Of a stretch of 64,000 nucleotides of DNA, positions 1-7,803 are shown piece after piece (the first letter of the stretch is position 1; every line of letters starts with the position of its first letter). The notes under the pieces are model-generated. The model ran no database searches. It saw only the letters and a list, made by a program, of their open reading frames with translations, and was not told where the DNA came from. This stretch comes from Cohnella sp. CFH 77786 (GTDB lineage Bacteria > Bacillota > Bacilli > Paenibacillales > Paenibacillaceae): NCBI RefSeq assembly GCF_019400745.1, contig NZ_WJIB01000021.1, forward strand, positions 1 through 64,000, read 5' to 3'. Both the position numbers and the translations under genes were made by a program.

Positions 1-6
1 CGAACA

Positions 7-53
7 AAACAGGTCGATGGAGTGGGCACGACAACCCGCTCCGCCGACCTGTT
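7..53. terminator. long inverted repeat / possible terminator at window start
   Basis: Two 10-base arms at 7-16 and 44-53 are perfect reverse complements, and a further eight-base inner stem (19-26 with 35-42, one G-T pair) brings the stem to about 20 pairs around a CACGACAA loop. Read on the minus strand it ends in TTTTGTT, so it could terminate a minus-strand transcript that lies outside the window. It could also be the end of a small palindromic element. It overlaps the 5' part of the M23 fragment frame, which suggests that part of the frame is not coding. Confidence 0.4.
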
Positions 54-366
54 TCTACACAGTCTCCCTAAACTACTTTTCGCAAAAAACGTGAGATTTT
101 TTCGCAAATTCGATGCGACGCCACACGAAATCAGCACTATCGCTCACCTAAAGAACGGTTCCGTCAAGGTAAAAGCGGGCGATCGGGTTACCGCCGGTGA
201 GCTCATCGGGAAATGCGGAAACTCGGGCAACTCCACCGAACCTCATATCCATTTTCAAGTATCCGCACCCTCGGATACAGTTGCCAACATGAGCACCATT
301 CCGATATCCTTCACCGATAACATTCGACCGATTCGAGGGGATCGCATTGGCGGAAATACCAACTAA
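22..366 (+). pseudogene. M23 (LytM-type) metallopeptidase, C-terminal remnant
   Basis: The frame has 114 codons. From about residue 43 it reads like the end of an M23 peptidoglycan endopeptidase: AHLKNGSVKVKAGDRV, GELIGKCGNSGNS and PHIHFQV, which carries the second HxH zinc motif. The first about 40 residues do not look like M23, and the upstream H...D zinc motif of the family is absent. An intact family domain is about 100 residues preceded by a longer N-terminal region, so this is a truncated copy. The reading frame opens on a GTG inside a long hairpin, so the annotated start is arbitrary. It is followed after 20 bases by the alpha/beta hydrolase, which may once have shared its transcript. 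Confidence 0.6.
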
Positions 367-386
367 CGGACGGTGAAGCTGACCTG

Positions 387-1154
387 ATGAAACCCATACC
401 CAAGGAAAAGATTGTTACGCCCCACGGGAGCCTGGAATATGCTCGGCTGGGTGAAGGCGAACCGGCAATCATTATGATCAATGGAGGAAACGGGCCCATC
501 GAAGGATGGTACAAAGTCATTCATGAAATTGCGGAGCACTCCACCGTTGTCGCTTATAACCGGTTAGGAGTAGGCGGCAGCGACAAGCCTTCAAGTCCCC
601 AACACGGGAAATCGATTGTCACCGCGCTCCGGCATTTGCTGAAGGAAATCAACCTCCAACCGCCCTACATCTTGGTCGGGCATTCTCTGGGAGGCTTGTA
701 TGCCAACTTGTTCGCCAGACAGTATCCGCAGGAAATCAAGGGAGTCGTTCTGCTCGATTCCAGCCACCCGCAGGATATGATTCTCAATCAAACCCAAAAT
801 GCGTTCATTCGGGAGATCAATCGCGTCCTGGGGGTGTTTGACCCGTTGTTTCCCCACCGCCAATGGAACGAGACCCGATTCGTGGAGCAGACGGTCCAGC
901 AGATCGAAACCGCCGGCCCATTCCCCGATGTCCCGCTCTTTGTCGTCTCGGGAGGGAAGAAACCGCCGATGATGCCTGGGTCTATGATGGAGCTTCGACG
1001 GCAAAACCAGTTGGACTTTCTCCGCCTAAGCCTTCAAAGCCGCCATGTCTTGGCGTCGCAGAGCGGGCATTTTCCGCAGTTCACGGAGCCGGCCGTTGTG
1101 ACGCAAGCGATTCTGGATTGTGTTGGAATGGCACGGCAATCGTCGGCGACATAA
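387..1154 (+). CDS. alpha/beta hydrolase
   Basis: This is a 255-residue single-domain alpha/beta hydrolase, a usual length for the family. The oxyanion-hole strand is IIMINGGNGP (about 28-37), the nucleophile elbow is GHSLGG with Ser100, and the catalytic histidine is probably in SGHFPQF near residue 228. The acid residue is likely in the strand around LFVVSGG. It has no signal peptide, so it should act in the cytosol on a small ester or amide. The substrate cannot be predicted. The start is the first ATG after a GTGAAGC stretch, and a strong terminator follows the stop. No partner gene clarifies its role, because the M23 remnant upstream is broken. Confidence 0.85.
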   Translation: MKPIPKEKIVTPHGSLEYARLGEGEPAIIMINGGNGPIEGWYKVIHEIAEHSTVVAYNRLGVGGSDKPSSPQHGKSIVTALRHLLKEINLQPPYILVGHSLGGLYANLFARQYPQEIKGVVLLDSSHPQDMILNQTQNAFIREINRVLGVFDPLFPHRQWNETRFVEQTVQQIETAGPFPDVPLFVVSGGKKPPMMPGSMMELRRQNQLDFLRLSLQSRHVLASQSGHFPQFTEPAVVTQAILDCVGMARQSSAT

Positions 1155-1183
1155 GAATGCCGTTTCTGAATAATGAAATAGGA

Positions 1184-1218
1184 AACAGCCATCTCCGCGC
1201 AGGAGATGGCTGTTTTTT
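1184..1218 (+). terminator. rho-independent terminator of the alpha/beta hydrolase gene
   Basis: A perfect 13-bp stem (1184-1196 with 1202-1214), a five-base loop and a run of six T residues lie 30 bases after the hydrolase stop codon. Confidence 0.9.
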
Positions 1219-1269
1219 CGACCGTCGCCTGAACCTCCGTAAATATAGTCTAAAACAAGCAGCCGATTG

Positions 1270-1577
1270 TCATATGCAAGGCAAACCGTGACCAATCAAT
1301 GGCACTGCCCCTGAATGATAGCCTGTAGCCTCCAGAACCTTCGATTTGTCTGCCATTTTTATTTTTGAATAACCTAATTCTTCTCCCAAAGCCTGAAAAT
1401 CAACGCGACCCCGCGCGAACTAACGATAAAAGCTATTAAACCTTGTTCCGTTTGCAAAATGAGGGTAGGTGCCGCTTTTTCAATATCAAAGTATTTTGCC
1501 GCATTTCGCGATAGACTGAACATATAAATAGCGTGATATCGATTCCATGAATATCTGCTCCTATCATCTATTTGAAC
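1270..1577 (-). pseudogene. YbaK/ProX-type aminoacyl-tRNA deacylase remnant
   Basis: Reading the minus strand across two frames gives a YbaK-like C-terminal half: SLSRNAAKYFDIEKAAPTLI, then (after a frame change near 1409) RVDFQALGEELGYSKIK, VLEATGYHSGAVPLIGHGLP and a stop at 1270. EATGY...GAVP.IGH is the signature of the YbaK family, which hydrolyses mischarged tRNA. The N-terminal part is not in one frame; a short piece starting at an ATG at 1627 may be its beginning. No single frame covers the gene, so it is called a decayed copy. The family call is from memory of the motif and has not been searched. Confidence 0.55.
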
Positions 1578-1662
1578 TCACGATCCTTAGCGAGTCCATC
1601 CTCGAATAATACGAACGCCATTCTCATGGCCTGCAACATTCCCTTCTTCTTTTACCTTGGGC

Positions 1663-1701
1663 TTACCCTTCTTCTCCTACCGCAACCGGATTCCCTAAAT
1701 G
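1663..1701 (-). pseudogene. sulfurtransferase (rhodanese) 3'-end remnant
   Basis: The minus strand here reads HLGNPVAVGEEG followed by a stop. It closely matches the final residues (ENPIAVGEEVKK) of the intact sulfurtransferase at 37424-38272. Nothing upstream continues the gene. Similar tails occur at 19780, 20079 and 35272, so this is one of a set of decayed 3' ends. Confidence 0.4.
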
Positions 1702-1726
1702 CACTTATAGCCCGTTTAATACACGA

Positions 1727-1747
1727 AAAGAGGGGTTGTCCCCTCTT
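1727..1747 (-). terminator. hairpin downstream of the sigma/VOC scar
   Basis: An 8-bp stem (1728-1735 with 1740-1747) with a four-base loop lies about 27 bases past the VOC-fragment stop. On the minus strand the second arm ends in TTTT, so it fits a terminator for the minus-strand genes to its right. Confidence 0.7.
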
Positions 1748-1774
1748 CTACTACTCCTCTTTCGGCCACCCGCC

Positions 1775-1975
1775 CTATATGCCCATGCAGTTGCCGTCCG
1801 GGTCGATAACTTGGAAGCTGTAGCCGTTGCCTGGCTTATAGACCATCTCCTTGACGTCAGCGCCCTTCTGCTTCATCTCTTCGTAAAGTTCCTGGATGTT
1901 ATCCACTTGGAAAGAGAAGAAAATCTCCCTTTCCCCCTTGGCGGAGACAAACTCCATTTTCGGAACATCGGAGAC
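1775..1975 (-). pseudogene. VOC/glyoxalase-fold protein, C-terminal fragment
   Basis: The frame ending at 1775 encodes MEFVSAKGEREIFFSFQV and then VDNIQELYEEMKQKGADV, ending GYSFQVIDPDGNCMGI. This is a typical C-terminal betaalphabetabetabeta module of the vicinal-oxygen-chelate superfamily, whose full proteins are about 120 residues. The N-terminal half is missing. The frame runs directly into the end of an ECF sigma gene in another frame, so the fragment is the distal side of a deletion scar. It has no start of its own and is unlikely to be made as a folded protein. Confidence 0.65.
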
Positions 1976-2390
1976 GGGCTCGCTTCAGCGCTTCCTTCAC
2001 AGCGCCTTTCGTGGAGTCGAACCAGGCCGCGGTTTCTTTGGCTGTAAATCCGAATACTTCTGTCATTAATAGCAGGACGGATTGCCTGACGGACAGACGC
2101 TCCGCCATGACCTCGAACGCTTCCCTGACATTCACATCGTTCACTGCATGATGCTTGACATGCTCTTCCAACAGCGGCACCTCGTGAACGGCTTTCGTCC
2201 GGCGGTGATCGATCCATGCGTTTTTCGCAATACGGAACAAATAGGCCCGGTTCATCGCCGAATTGTCGCCGTAAGCCCGATAGGCTTTCTCAAGCGTAAT
2301 TTGATACAGTTCTTCGCCATCCGTGCCGTTGACGGTGAGACGTTTGCAATATGCTTGTAATACACCCAAATGAGGCTCCAACTGTTCCAC
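1899..2390 (-). pseudogene. ECF-type sigma factor, C-terminally truncated
   Basis: The 163-codon frame opens at a GTG at 2390. Residues 1-141 read as an RNA polymerase ECF sigma factor: region 2 includes AYLFRIAKNAWIDHRR (about 48-63) and region 4 includes SVRQSVLLLMTEVFGFTAKE with the helix around KGAVKEALKRARLR. After that the frame turns into out-of-frame sequence of the VOC fragment, so the end of region 4 and any tail are lost. The remnant still has most of both DNA-binding regions but probably no function. The next gene on the same strand upstream is the TetR regulator. Confidence 0.6.
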
Positions 2391-2457
2391 AAACTTTGCA
2401 TGCAGGTATAGGTAATCACCGCCTCTGCTCTAGCAACAACTGCCGTGCTGCATACCC

Positions 2458-3048
2458 TCACCGCTTATACGCCGACAGCATCAGCCCGATCTGCCGGATG
2501 GCGAACTGGACGTGCTTGTTGTCGCGGGTCAGCCTGCTCGCCATCACGCCACCCTCCAGCGACGTCACGACGAACGAAGCGATGGGCTCCGTCTCCATAT
2601 CGGAACGCAGTTCGCCGTCTTGCACGCCCTTGTCCAGAATGCTTCGTACCAAGGCCACGAACCGATCGAACGCCGCGAGGGCTGGCTCCCTCAACGCCGC
2701 ATACCCGTCGTCGGCTTCGACCGCCGTGTTCAGCAGCGGACATCCTCCCTCGAGCGGCGGATCTCCGACAGGGTCGCGATGCACCTCGCACACGGCAATG
2801 ACTTTGTCGATTGCCGACGTCGCCTTGTCGGCGGCCTCCTGGAATCGCTCCATCAGCAGGTCGCCGGCATATGCAAAAGCTTCGACCGCGATATCGTCTT
2901 TGCCGGCGAACGTGCGGTAGATCGCACCCTTGCTCAGCCCCGTGACGTCCATGACATCTTGTATGGAAGAGCCGGCGTAGCCCTTGGCATTGAACAATTC
3001 GGCAGACTTGGCGATGATAAGCCGACGCGTTTTTTCGCTCTTGCGCAT
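2458..3048 (-). CDS. TetR/AcrR family transcriptional regulator
   Basis: The product is 196 residues, normal for TetR repressors. Its N-terminal helix-turn-helix covers about residues 7-50 (ELFNAKGYAGSSIQDVMDVT, GLSKGAIYRTFAGKDDI). The C-terminal ligand domain contains the GGCPLLN motif seen in the YxaF/LmrA-like branch. The ATG at 3048 is chosen because GGAGG lies nine bases upstream; an in-frame ATG at 3066 has no such site. The gene is divergent from the metallo-beta-lactamase-fold gene, with a palindrome between them. It most likely represses that gene and itself, which is inferred from position. Confidence 0.85.
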   Translation of the reverse strand: MRKSEKTRRLIIAKSAELFNAKGYAGSSIQDVMDVTGLSKGAIYRTFAGKDDIAVEAFAYAGDLLMERFQEAADKATSAIDKVIAVCEVHRDPVGDPPLEGGCPLLNTAVEADDGYAALREPALAAFDRFVALVRSILDKGVQDGELRSDMETEPIASFVVTSLEGGVMASRLTRDNKHVQFAIRQIGLMLSAYKR

Positions 3049-3134
3049 CGCGATGAACCTCCGCATGTGAAAGATAATTGCCTCTATTGTAACATCGCGT
3101 TGGCGTTTCAGGGAAAAATCGCGTACAATAAAAT

Positions 3135-3149
3135 ACCGAACCGTTCGGT
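3135..3149. promoter_or_regulatory. probable TetR operator
   Basis: ACCGAA-CCG-TTCGGT is a perfect 6-bp inverted repeat with a 3-base centre, placed in the gap between the divergent TetR and MBL-fold genes, 23 bases before the MBL start. TetR-family repressors usually bind such short dyads next to their own gene. Confidence 0.6.
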
Positions 3150-3171
3150 TTTTTTATTATAGGAGGAATGA

Positions 3172-3927
3172 ATGATGAATCGAGTAAAAGTAGTCCGCAT
3201 TCCGATTCTTCCGCTGCGCATGGTCAATGCTCATCTGCTGATCGGGCCCGACGGATGCGTGCTCATCGATGCGGGACTGCCCGGCTCCGAGAACAAAATA
3301 CGAAACGCCTTGCGCCGGGAGAAGCTGACGTTCAAAGACATCAAGCTGATCGTGATTACCCACGCGCACGTGGACCATGCCGGGAGTGCCGCCGCGATAA
3401 GGGAATTGACGGGAGCCCCCATACTCGCGCACAAGGACGATGCCATGCACTACAGCCGGGAAGTGCCGATGACCTTCTGCCCGTCGGGATGGTTCGGCCG
3501 GTTCTTCATCAAGCTTCCGTTGATGTTCCAGCCGTACGTCGGATTTGCGCCGGATCTGATGCTATCGGGCCAGGAGACGCTCGATTTGAGCCGATTCGGC
3601 GTACCGGGCCAAGTGATCCACACCCCCGGGCACACGTCGGGCTCCATCTCCGTCGAGCTGGCCACGCGCGAAGCGATGGTGGGCGATCTGCTGGCTTCCG
3701 GCATTTTGCTCGGCGGCATCATGAGGAAACACCGCGCGATACGCCCGCCCTTCGAAGACGACCCGCATCGAGTAGCGTACGAGCTTCAGCGACTGCTTGA
3801 TTCGGGGCACCGCACATTTTACATGGGGCATGGGGGTCCGCTTGGAGCGGACCAAGTCAGACGGCACGCGCAATCCTTGCTGCGCCTGACGTCCACCGGC
3901 CGCGCTCGCGATCTGCACCCCAGCTGA
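3172..3927 (+). CDS. MBL-fold metallo-hydrolase
   Basis: The product is 251 residues with the metal motif HAHVDH at about 64-69, then HTPGHTSGS (about 150-158), a bridging aspartate in MVGDLL (about 170) and a final histidine in MGHGGP (about 221). This is the full metal ligand set of the metallo-beta-lactamase superfamily, so a cytosolic two-zinc (or iron) hydrolase is expected. The substrate is unknown. AGGAGG at 3161-3166 supports either the ATG at 3172 or the one at 3175. The divergent TetR gene probably controls it. Confidence 0.88.
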   Translation: MMNRVKVVRIPILPLRMVNAHLLIGPDGCVLIDAGLPGSENKIRNALRREKLTFKDIKLIVITHAHVDHAGSAAAIRELTGAPILAHKDDAMHYSREVPMTFCPSGWFGRFFIKLPLMFQPYVGFAPDLMLSGQETLDLSRFGVPGQVIHTPGHTSGSISVELATREAMVGDLLASGILLGGIMRKHRAIRPPFEDDPHRVAYELQRLLDSGHRTFYMGHGGPLGADQVRRHAQSLLRLTSTGRARDLHPS

Positions 3928-3970
3928 CGGATTGTCTCCAGAGTCCCTTTAACAAGCAGATGAGTAAGCA

Positions 3971-4012
3971 GGGGCTGTCCGAAGCATTGTTGCTTTCGGC
4001 AGCCCCGTTTTC
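3971..4012. terminator. bidirectional terminator between convergent genes
   Basis: GGGGCTG-t-CCGAAgc pairs with gc-TTCGG-CAGCCCC around a small loop and is followed by GTTTT. It lies between the convergent MBL-fold gene and the minus-strand Ntn hydrolase gene. Confidence 0.75.
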
Positions 4013-4020
4013 GATCACGG

Positions 4021-5625
4021 CTAGAATCCGATCGCGCATCCGTCCTTTCTCGGATCGGAGCCTCCTTGGAACAGCCCGGTTTCCGGATCGATGCGAATCC
4101 CCTGGTACCCCCCGACGACGAAATCATCGCCATCGGATTGTTTCAATAGCGTATAGCCTTGATCGGAAAGCTCCTGGCGAATCTCCGGGCCCATCTCCGA
4201 CTCCAGGAAAACTCCATGAGAATAGTGGCGGAACCGGGGGGCATCTCCCGCCGCCTGAATATTCATGCCGAAATCAATCAGGTTCACCAGCGTTTGGACT
4301 TGTCCTTGAGGCTGCATGTCGGCGCCCATCACGCCGAAAGAGATCAACGGTTTCCCGTCTTTCAGCACCATTCCCGGGATAATGGTATGAAACGGACGTT
4401 TGCCGGGTTGGAGAACGTTGGGATGGTTACGATCGAGTGAAAATAACGAACCGCGGTTATGCAGAAATATTCCGGTCTCGGGAATCAATACCCCGCTGCC
4501 GAACAGACTAAAAATGCTATTGGTCACGGAGGCCACGTTTCCTTGTTTGTCCGTAACGGTCAAGTAAACCGTATCCCCGCCCAATTCAACCTCGGATTGG
4601 CTTTTCTTCAAACCGGACTGAATCGAATCCGCCAACTCTTTTGCGTATTCCTTGGACAGCAGATGGTTTACGGGAATGTCTGCAAATTCCGAATCGGCGA
4701 TATATTGGTCCCGGTCAGCGTAAGCGAGCTTCTTCGCTTCGACAAAAAGCCGGATATACTCCGGAGAGTTATGCCCAATCGCCTTCAGGTCGAAATTTTC
4801 GAGAATATTCAGCATTTGGAGCACGACAAGCCCTTGGCCGTTCGGCGGAATTTCCAAGATCTCGTGTCCGCGGTAATCGGTCGATATCGGTTGGACCCAC
4901 TGGGAGCGGTGTTCCCTTAGGTCTTCCTTTCGCAGCAATCCCTGACGGCTCTTCATGTAGCGATCGATTTTATCGGCAATCTCGCCCTGATAGAAGGCGT
5001 CCCTTCCATCCTTCGCGATTTGTTTGAGGGACCACGCCAAATCGGGTTGCTTAAATAGCGTTCCTTCGTTAGGAGCTTTTCCGTGTATTAAATATTTATT
5101 ACTGGCTTCCTCGGACTGCAGAAGGAGCCGTTCCGCTTTCTTCCAGTAGTACGCCACCATCTCCGGAATGGGAAATCCCTCTTCCGCATACCGAATGGCC
5201 GGAGCCAATACTTCTTTAAAGGTAAGCGTTCCGTGATTTTGAAGAAGCTGTGACCACCCGTCGACAACTCCCGGAACGGTTGCCGATAGAATTCCATGAG
5301 ACGGGATGCTGGTATAACCATTCTGCTCGAAAAAATCGGGGGTTGCCGCCCGCGGGGCTCGCCCGCTTGCATTCAGCCCCTTGACTTCGCGCTTTGCGGC
5401 ATCGTAAATCAGGGCGAACATATCGCCGCCCAGCCCTGTCATCATCGGCTCAACCACGCATAACACGGCCGCGGTTGCCACGGCCGCATCGAAGGCATTT
5501 CCCCCTTGCTGCAGGATTTGCAGGCCGGCCATAGCCGCCAGGGGATGACTGGTGGCAACCATTCCATTTTGCGCATGCACCACAGAGCGGGTTTGTTTCC
5601 GATAACCGGATGGTCGATCTGCCAT
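4021..5625 (-). CDS. gamma-glutamyltransferase-family Ntn hydrolase (candidate oxamate amidohydrolase, HpxW-like)
   Basis: The 534-residue protein has the layout of a gamma-glutamyltransferase proenzyme without a signal peptide. N-terminal motifs include GGNAFDAAVA (41-50) and EPMMTGLGGDMF (59-70). The autoprocessing threonine is expected at Thr352 in GGDTVYLTVTDKQGN, followed by NSIFSLFGSGVLI. Such cytosolic GGT-like proteins include YwrD-type enzymes and HpxW, known to hydrolyse oxamate in Klebsiella purine catabolism. The gene follows the FAH and amidase genes with one base between TAA and ATG and its RBS inside the upstream gene, so it is translationally coupled. Being last in an allantoin operon favours a role on an oxalurate or oxamate intermediate, but glutathione or gamma-glutamyl activity cannot be excluded. 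Confidence 0.85.
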   Translation of the reverse strand: MADRPSGYRKQTRSVVHAQNGMVATSHPLAAMAGLQILQQGGNAFDAAVATAAVLCVVEPMMTGLGGDMFALIYDAAKREVKGLNASGRAPRAATPDFFEQNGYTSIPSHGILSATVPGVVDGWSQLLQNHGTLTFKEVLAPAIRYAEEGFPIPEMVAYYWKKAERLLLQSEEASNKYLIHGKAPNEGTLFKQPDLAWSLKQIAKDGRDAFYQGEIADKIDRYMKSRQGLLRKEDLREHRSQWVQPISTDYRGHEILEIPPNGQGLVVLQMLNILENFDLKAIGHNSPEYIRLFVEAKKLAYADRDQYIADSEFADIPVNHLLSKEYAKELADSIQSGLKKSQSEVELGGDTVYLTVTDKQGNVASVTNSIFSLFGSGVLIPETGIFLHNRGSLFSLDRNHPNVLQPGKRPFHTIIPGMVLKDGKPLISFGVMGADMQPQGQVQTLVNLIDFGMNIQAAGDAPRFRHYSHGVFLESEMGPEIRQELSDQGYTLLKQSDGDDFVVGGYQGIRIDPETGLFQGGSDPRKDGCAIGF

Positions 5626-5626
5626 G

Positions 5627-6508
5627 TTAGGTCCTCCTGGACGACAAACTGTTTTTCACTGGATTGACAAGGGGCTCAAATCCCTCGATTCGGCACTCCA
5701 CGACGTCTCCGTCCCGAATCACCGCAGCGCCTGGCGTTCCGGTTAAAATCACGTCTCCCGGAAGCAAGGTCATGACCTGCGAAAAAAAGGAGACAATGAA
5801 CCATGGACGATAGATCATATTGGACACGACGTTGCTCTTGTGGACTTCTCCGTTCAGGATCGTACTGACTTCAAGATCCGGGAGATGGGGCAATTCATCC
5901 TTCGTCACGAAATGGGGCCCGAAGCTGAAGAACGTATCGAAGCTTTTGGAACGCGTTAAGAATCTCGGATTCCTCTGGTGAATATCCGCGGCGGTCATAT
6001 CCAATGCGGTCGTGAACCCGGCGACAACATCGGGCGCTTCGGATTCCGGAACCTCTTTGCAGCATTTCCCGATGATGATAGCCAGCTCGGCTTCGGCGGT
6101 TGTTTTCTCCGATTGAGCGGGAATACAGATCGAATCGAGAGGGCCAATGAGGCTGGTATCGGGCTTCATGAAACTGACAGGCTCTTCATTCTCCGGAATG
6201 GAAGCGAGTTGGGAGGGATTCTCGACATAGTTGAAGCCGACACCGATGATTTTCCGGGGGTAACGGTACAGAGGGGCGTATGCCGCGTCCTTATCGGGAA
6301 TCAAGGGAAGCTCCTCCAGCCGGTTTTTCCCTCCTGTCTGGTACCAGCGATTGAGTTCGTCCAGTTGATCGTTGAGCAATAGATCATAAAGCCGGTCGTT
6401 CCAATTCACATTGAATGCTCGATTGATCGTCTCTATGAAAACAAGTCCGCGCTCCGTTACGATAGCGGAGCGTTCCTGCCCTTCGAGTTTCAGGGTGGCT
6501 ATCCTCAT
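5627..6508 (-). CDS. fumarylacetoacetate hydrolase (FAH) family protein
   Basis: The 293-residue protein has the FAH C-terminal fold. KIIGVGFNYVENPSQLA (about 84-100) begins the domain, AELAIIIGK carries a metal-binding acid residue, FTTALDMTAADIH and RSKSFDTF form the active-site region, and GDVILTGTPGA closes it. FAH-family enzymes cleave C-C bonds or decarboxylate dicarboxylic keto acids with a divalent metal. Members near purine genes are often labelled ureidoglycolate lyase, but that assignment is not secure here. The gene overlaps the amidase stop by four bases (ATGA) and precedes the GGT-like gene, so the three are one translation unit. Confidence 0.85.
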   Translation of the reverse strand: MRIATLKLEGQERSAIVTERGLVFIETINRAFNVNWNDRLYDLLLNDQLDELNRWYQTGGKNRLEELPLIPDKDAAYAPLYRYPRKIIGVGFNYVENPSQLASIPENEEPVSFMKPDTSLIGPLDSICIPAQSEKTTAEAELAIIIGKCCKEVPESEAPDVVAGFTTALDMTAADIHQRNPRFLTRSKSFDTFFSFGPHFVTKDELPHLPDLEVSTILNGEVHKSNVVSNMIYRPWFIVSFFSQVMTLLPGDVILTGTPGAAVIRDGDVVECRIEGFEPLVNPVKNSLSSRRT

Positions 6509-7674
6509 CGCTGTTCTCCCTTATCAATCCATTCAAGAAGCTTTACATCTTGGCCGAGACCGGCGATAACGGACAGTCCGATTGGCGAGCCGTTGATTTC
6601 AGCTACGGGCAGCGTTACCTGCGGCAAGCCGGCCAATCCGGCAATGCAGCATAATTGCAAGGTTCGGGCCCGGCGTATCTCGACTTCCTCTCCGGACTGG
6701 CCCCGCAACGGAGCGATGCCCGGTGCCGTCGGAATGACCAGAAGGCCATCATCGCCCAATAGCTCGGACATACGGTGCCGAATGTCCTTCCTCAGCTGCA
6801 CGAGGTCGTGACTTGCGTCTTTTTGCAACGTGCTCGCCCAAGAGAAACGTTTTCCGATCGAGGTTCCGAAGCGCGGTTTCGTCTGCTCCACCCATGCGCC
6901 GTGGGTTTCCCAGATTTCCAGACCTTGCAGAGTCCGAAAGGCATTCATCCAATCGGTTAACCCGGATGGGGATAAGTGGATCCATTTGCACTCCTCTACC
7001 CGATGGATGAACGGAATGGATATCGTTAGAGCATCCCGGCATTTCGCGTCCGCGATGGACCAGGCATCATGGGCAAAATAGATGTGCCGAAATTCGGCTC
7101 CCACGGACGGGCGGCCACCCAGCAAGACCTGCCCGACATCCAGAAGCGTCTTCGAATCTCTAGCCATCCACCCCACCGTATCGAAACTAGGGGCCAGGGG
7201 AATGACTCCGCTCATGTCGACGAGACCGTGAGTGGGGCGGAATCCATAGATTCCGCAATAGCTCGAAGGAATCCGGACGGAGCCCCCCGTATCGGTACCC
7301 AATGCGAAATCAACCAAACCCGCGGAAACGGCCACAGCCGAACCGCTGGATGATCCTCCGGGAATCCGTTCCGGCGCCTTGGGATTCACGGGGGTTCCGT
7401 AATGTTCGTTCTCGCCGTCCAAGCTGTACATCAGTTCGTCGGTATGCGTAGTTCCGGTCAGCCTGGCTCCATGGCTCAGCAGCAGCTGAATGCTGACGGC
7501 ATGGCGATCGGCCGGCCCGTGGGTTTGCAGCCAGTCCGGATTGCCTGCGCTGGAGGTATAGCCCTGAATGTCGAATACGTCCTTTACGGCAAACGTTAGT
7601 CCGTCCAATGCTCCCGAGCCGGAAGGACCCGCCGCGATGTCTCGACGGACATAAGCGCCCCAATCATGGTTCAT
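6505..7674 (-). CDS. amidase-signature family amidohydrolase
   Basis: The protein has 389 residues, short for an amidase but complete. The amidase-signature triad is visible: Lys31 in LTFAVKDVFDI, the cis-serine in GGSSSGSA (107-113) and the nucleophile Ser132 in GTDTGGSVRIP. It resembles AtzE/HpxY-like small amidases. In Klebsiella an amidase of this type is encoded beside HpxW in the purine pathway, so oxalurate or a related ureido compound is a reasonable guess for the substrate. It is the first gene of the minus-strand operon amidase-FAH-GGT, whose promoter must lie in 7675-7800, just past the pucR stop. Confidence 0.85.
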   Translation of the reverse strand: MNHDWGAYVRRDIAAGPSGSGALDGLTFAVKDVFDIQGYTSSAGNPDWLQTHGPADRHAVSIQLLLSHGARLTGTTHTDELMYSLDGENEHYGTPVNPKAPERIPGGSSSGSAVAVSAGLVDFALGTDTGGSVRIPSSYCGIYGFRPTHGLVDMSGVIPLAPSFDTVGWMARDSKTLLDVGQVLLGGRPSVGAEFRHIYFAHDAWSIADAKCRDALTISIPFIHRVEECKWIHLSPSGLTDWMNAFRTLQGLEIWETHGAWVEQTKPRFGTSIGKRFSWASTLQKDASHDLVQLRKDIRHRMSELLGDDGLLVIPTAPGIAPLRGQSGEEVEIRRARTLQLCCIAGLAGLPQVTLPVAEINGSPIGLSVIAGLGQDVKLLEWIDKGEQR

Positions 7675-7790
7675 CTCTCATTCCACACCTTCCATGCGAA
7701 GGAATTCACCGTGTATGGAACTTATATTAGTAATAATTAGAGAGGAAGTCATTGTTTATGTGTAATAATTTAATGGACCCTTATTGTGCA

Positions 7791-7801
7791 CATTGAACAT
7801 G
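7791..7801. promoter_or_regulatory. candidate PucR-type site upstream of the amidase operon
   Basis: CATTGAACATG sits in the 130-base gap between the amidase start and the pucR stop. A close relative, CATTGCGCATG, sits at 9505-9515 in front of pucR and the allantoate amidohydrolase gene. The shared pattern is ACATTG-NN-CATG. It resembles but does not equal the known Bacillus PucR box, so this is only a candidate. Confidence 0.3.
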
Positions 7802-7803
7802 CG

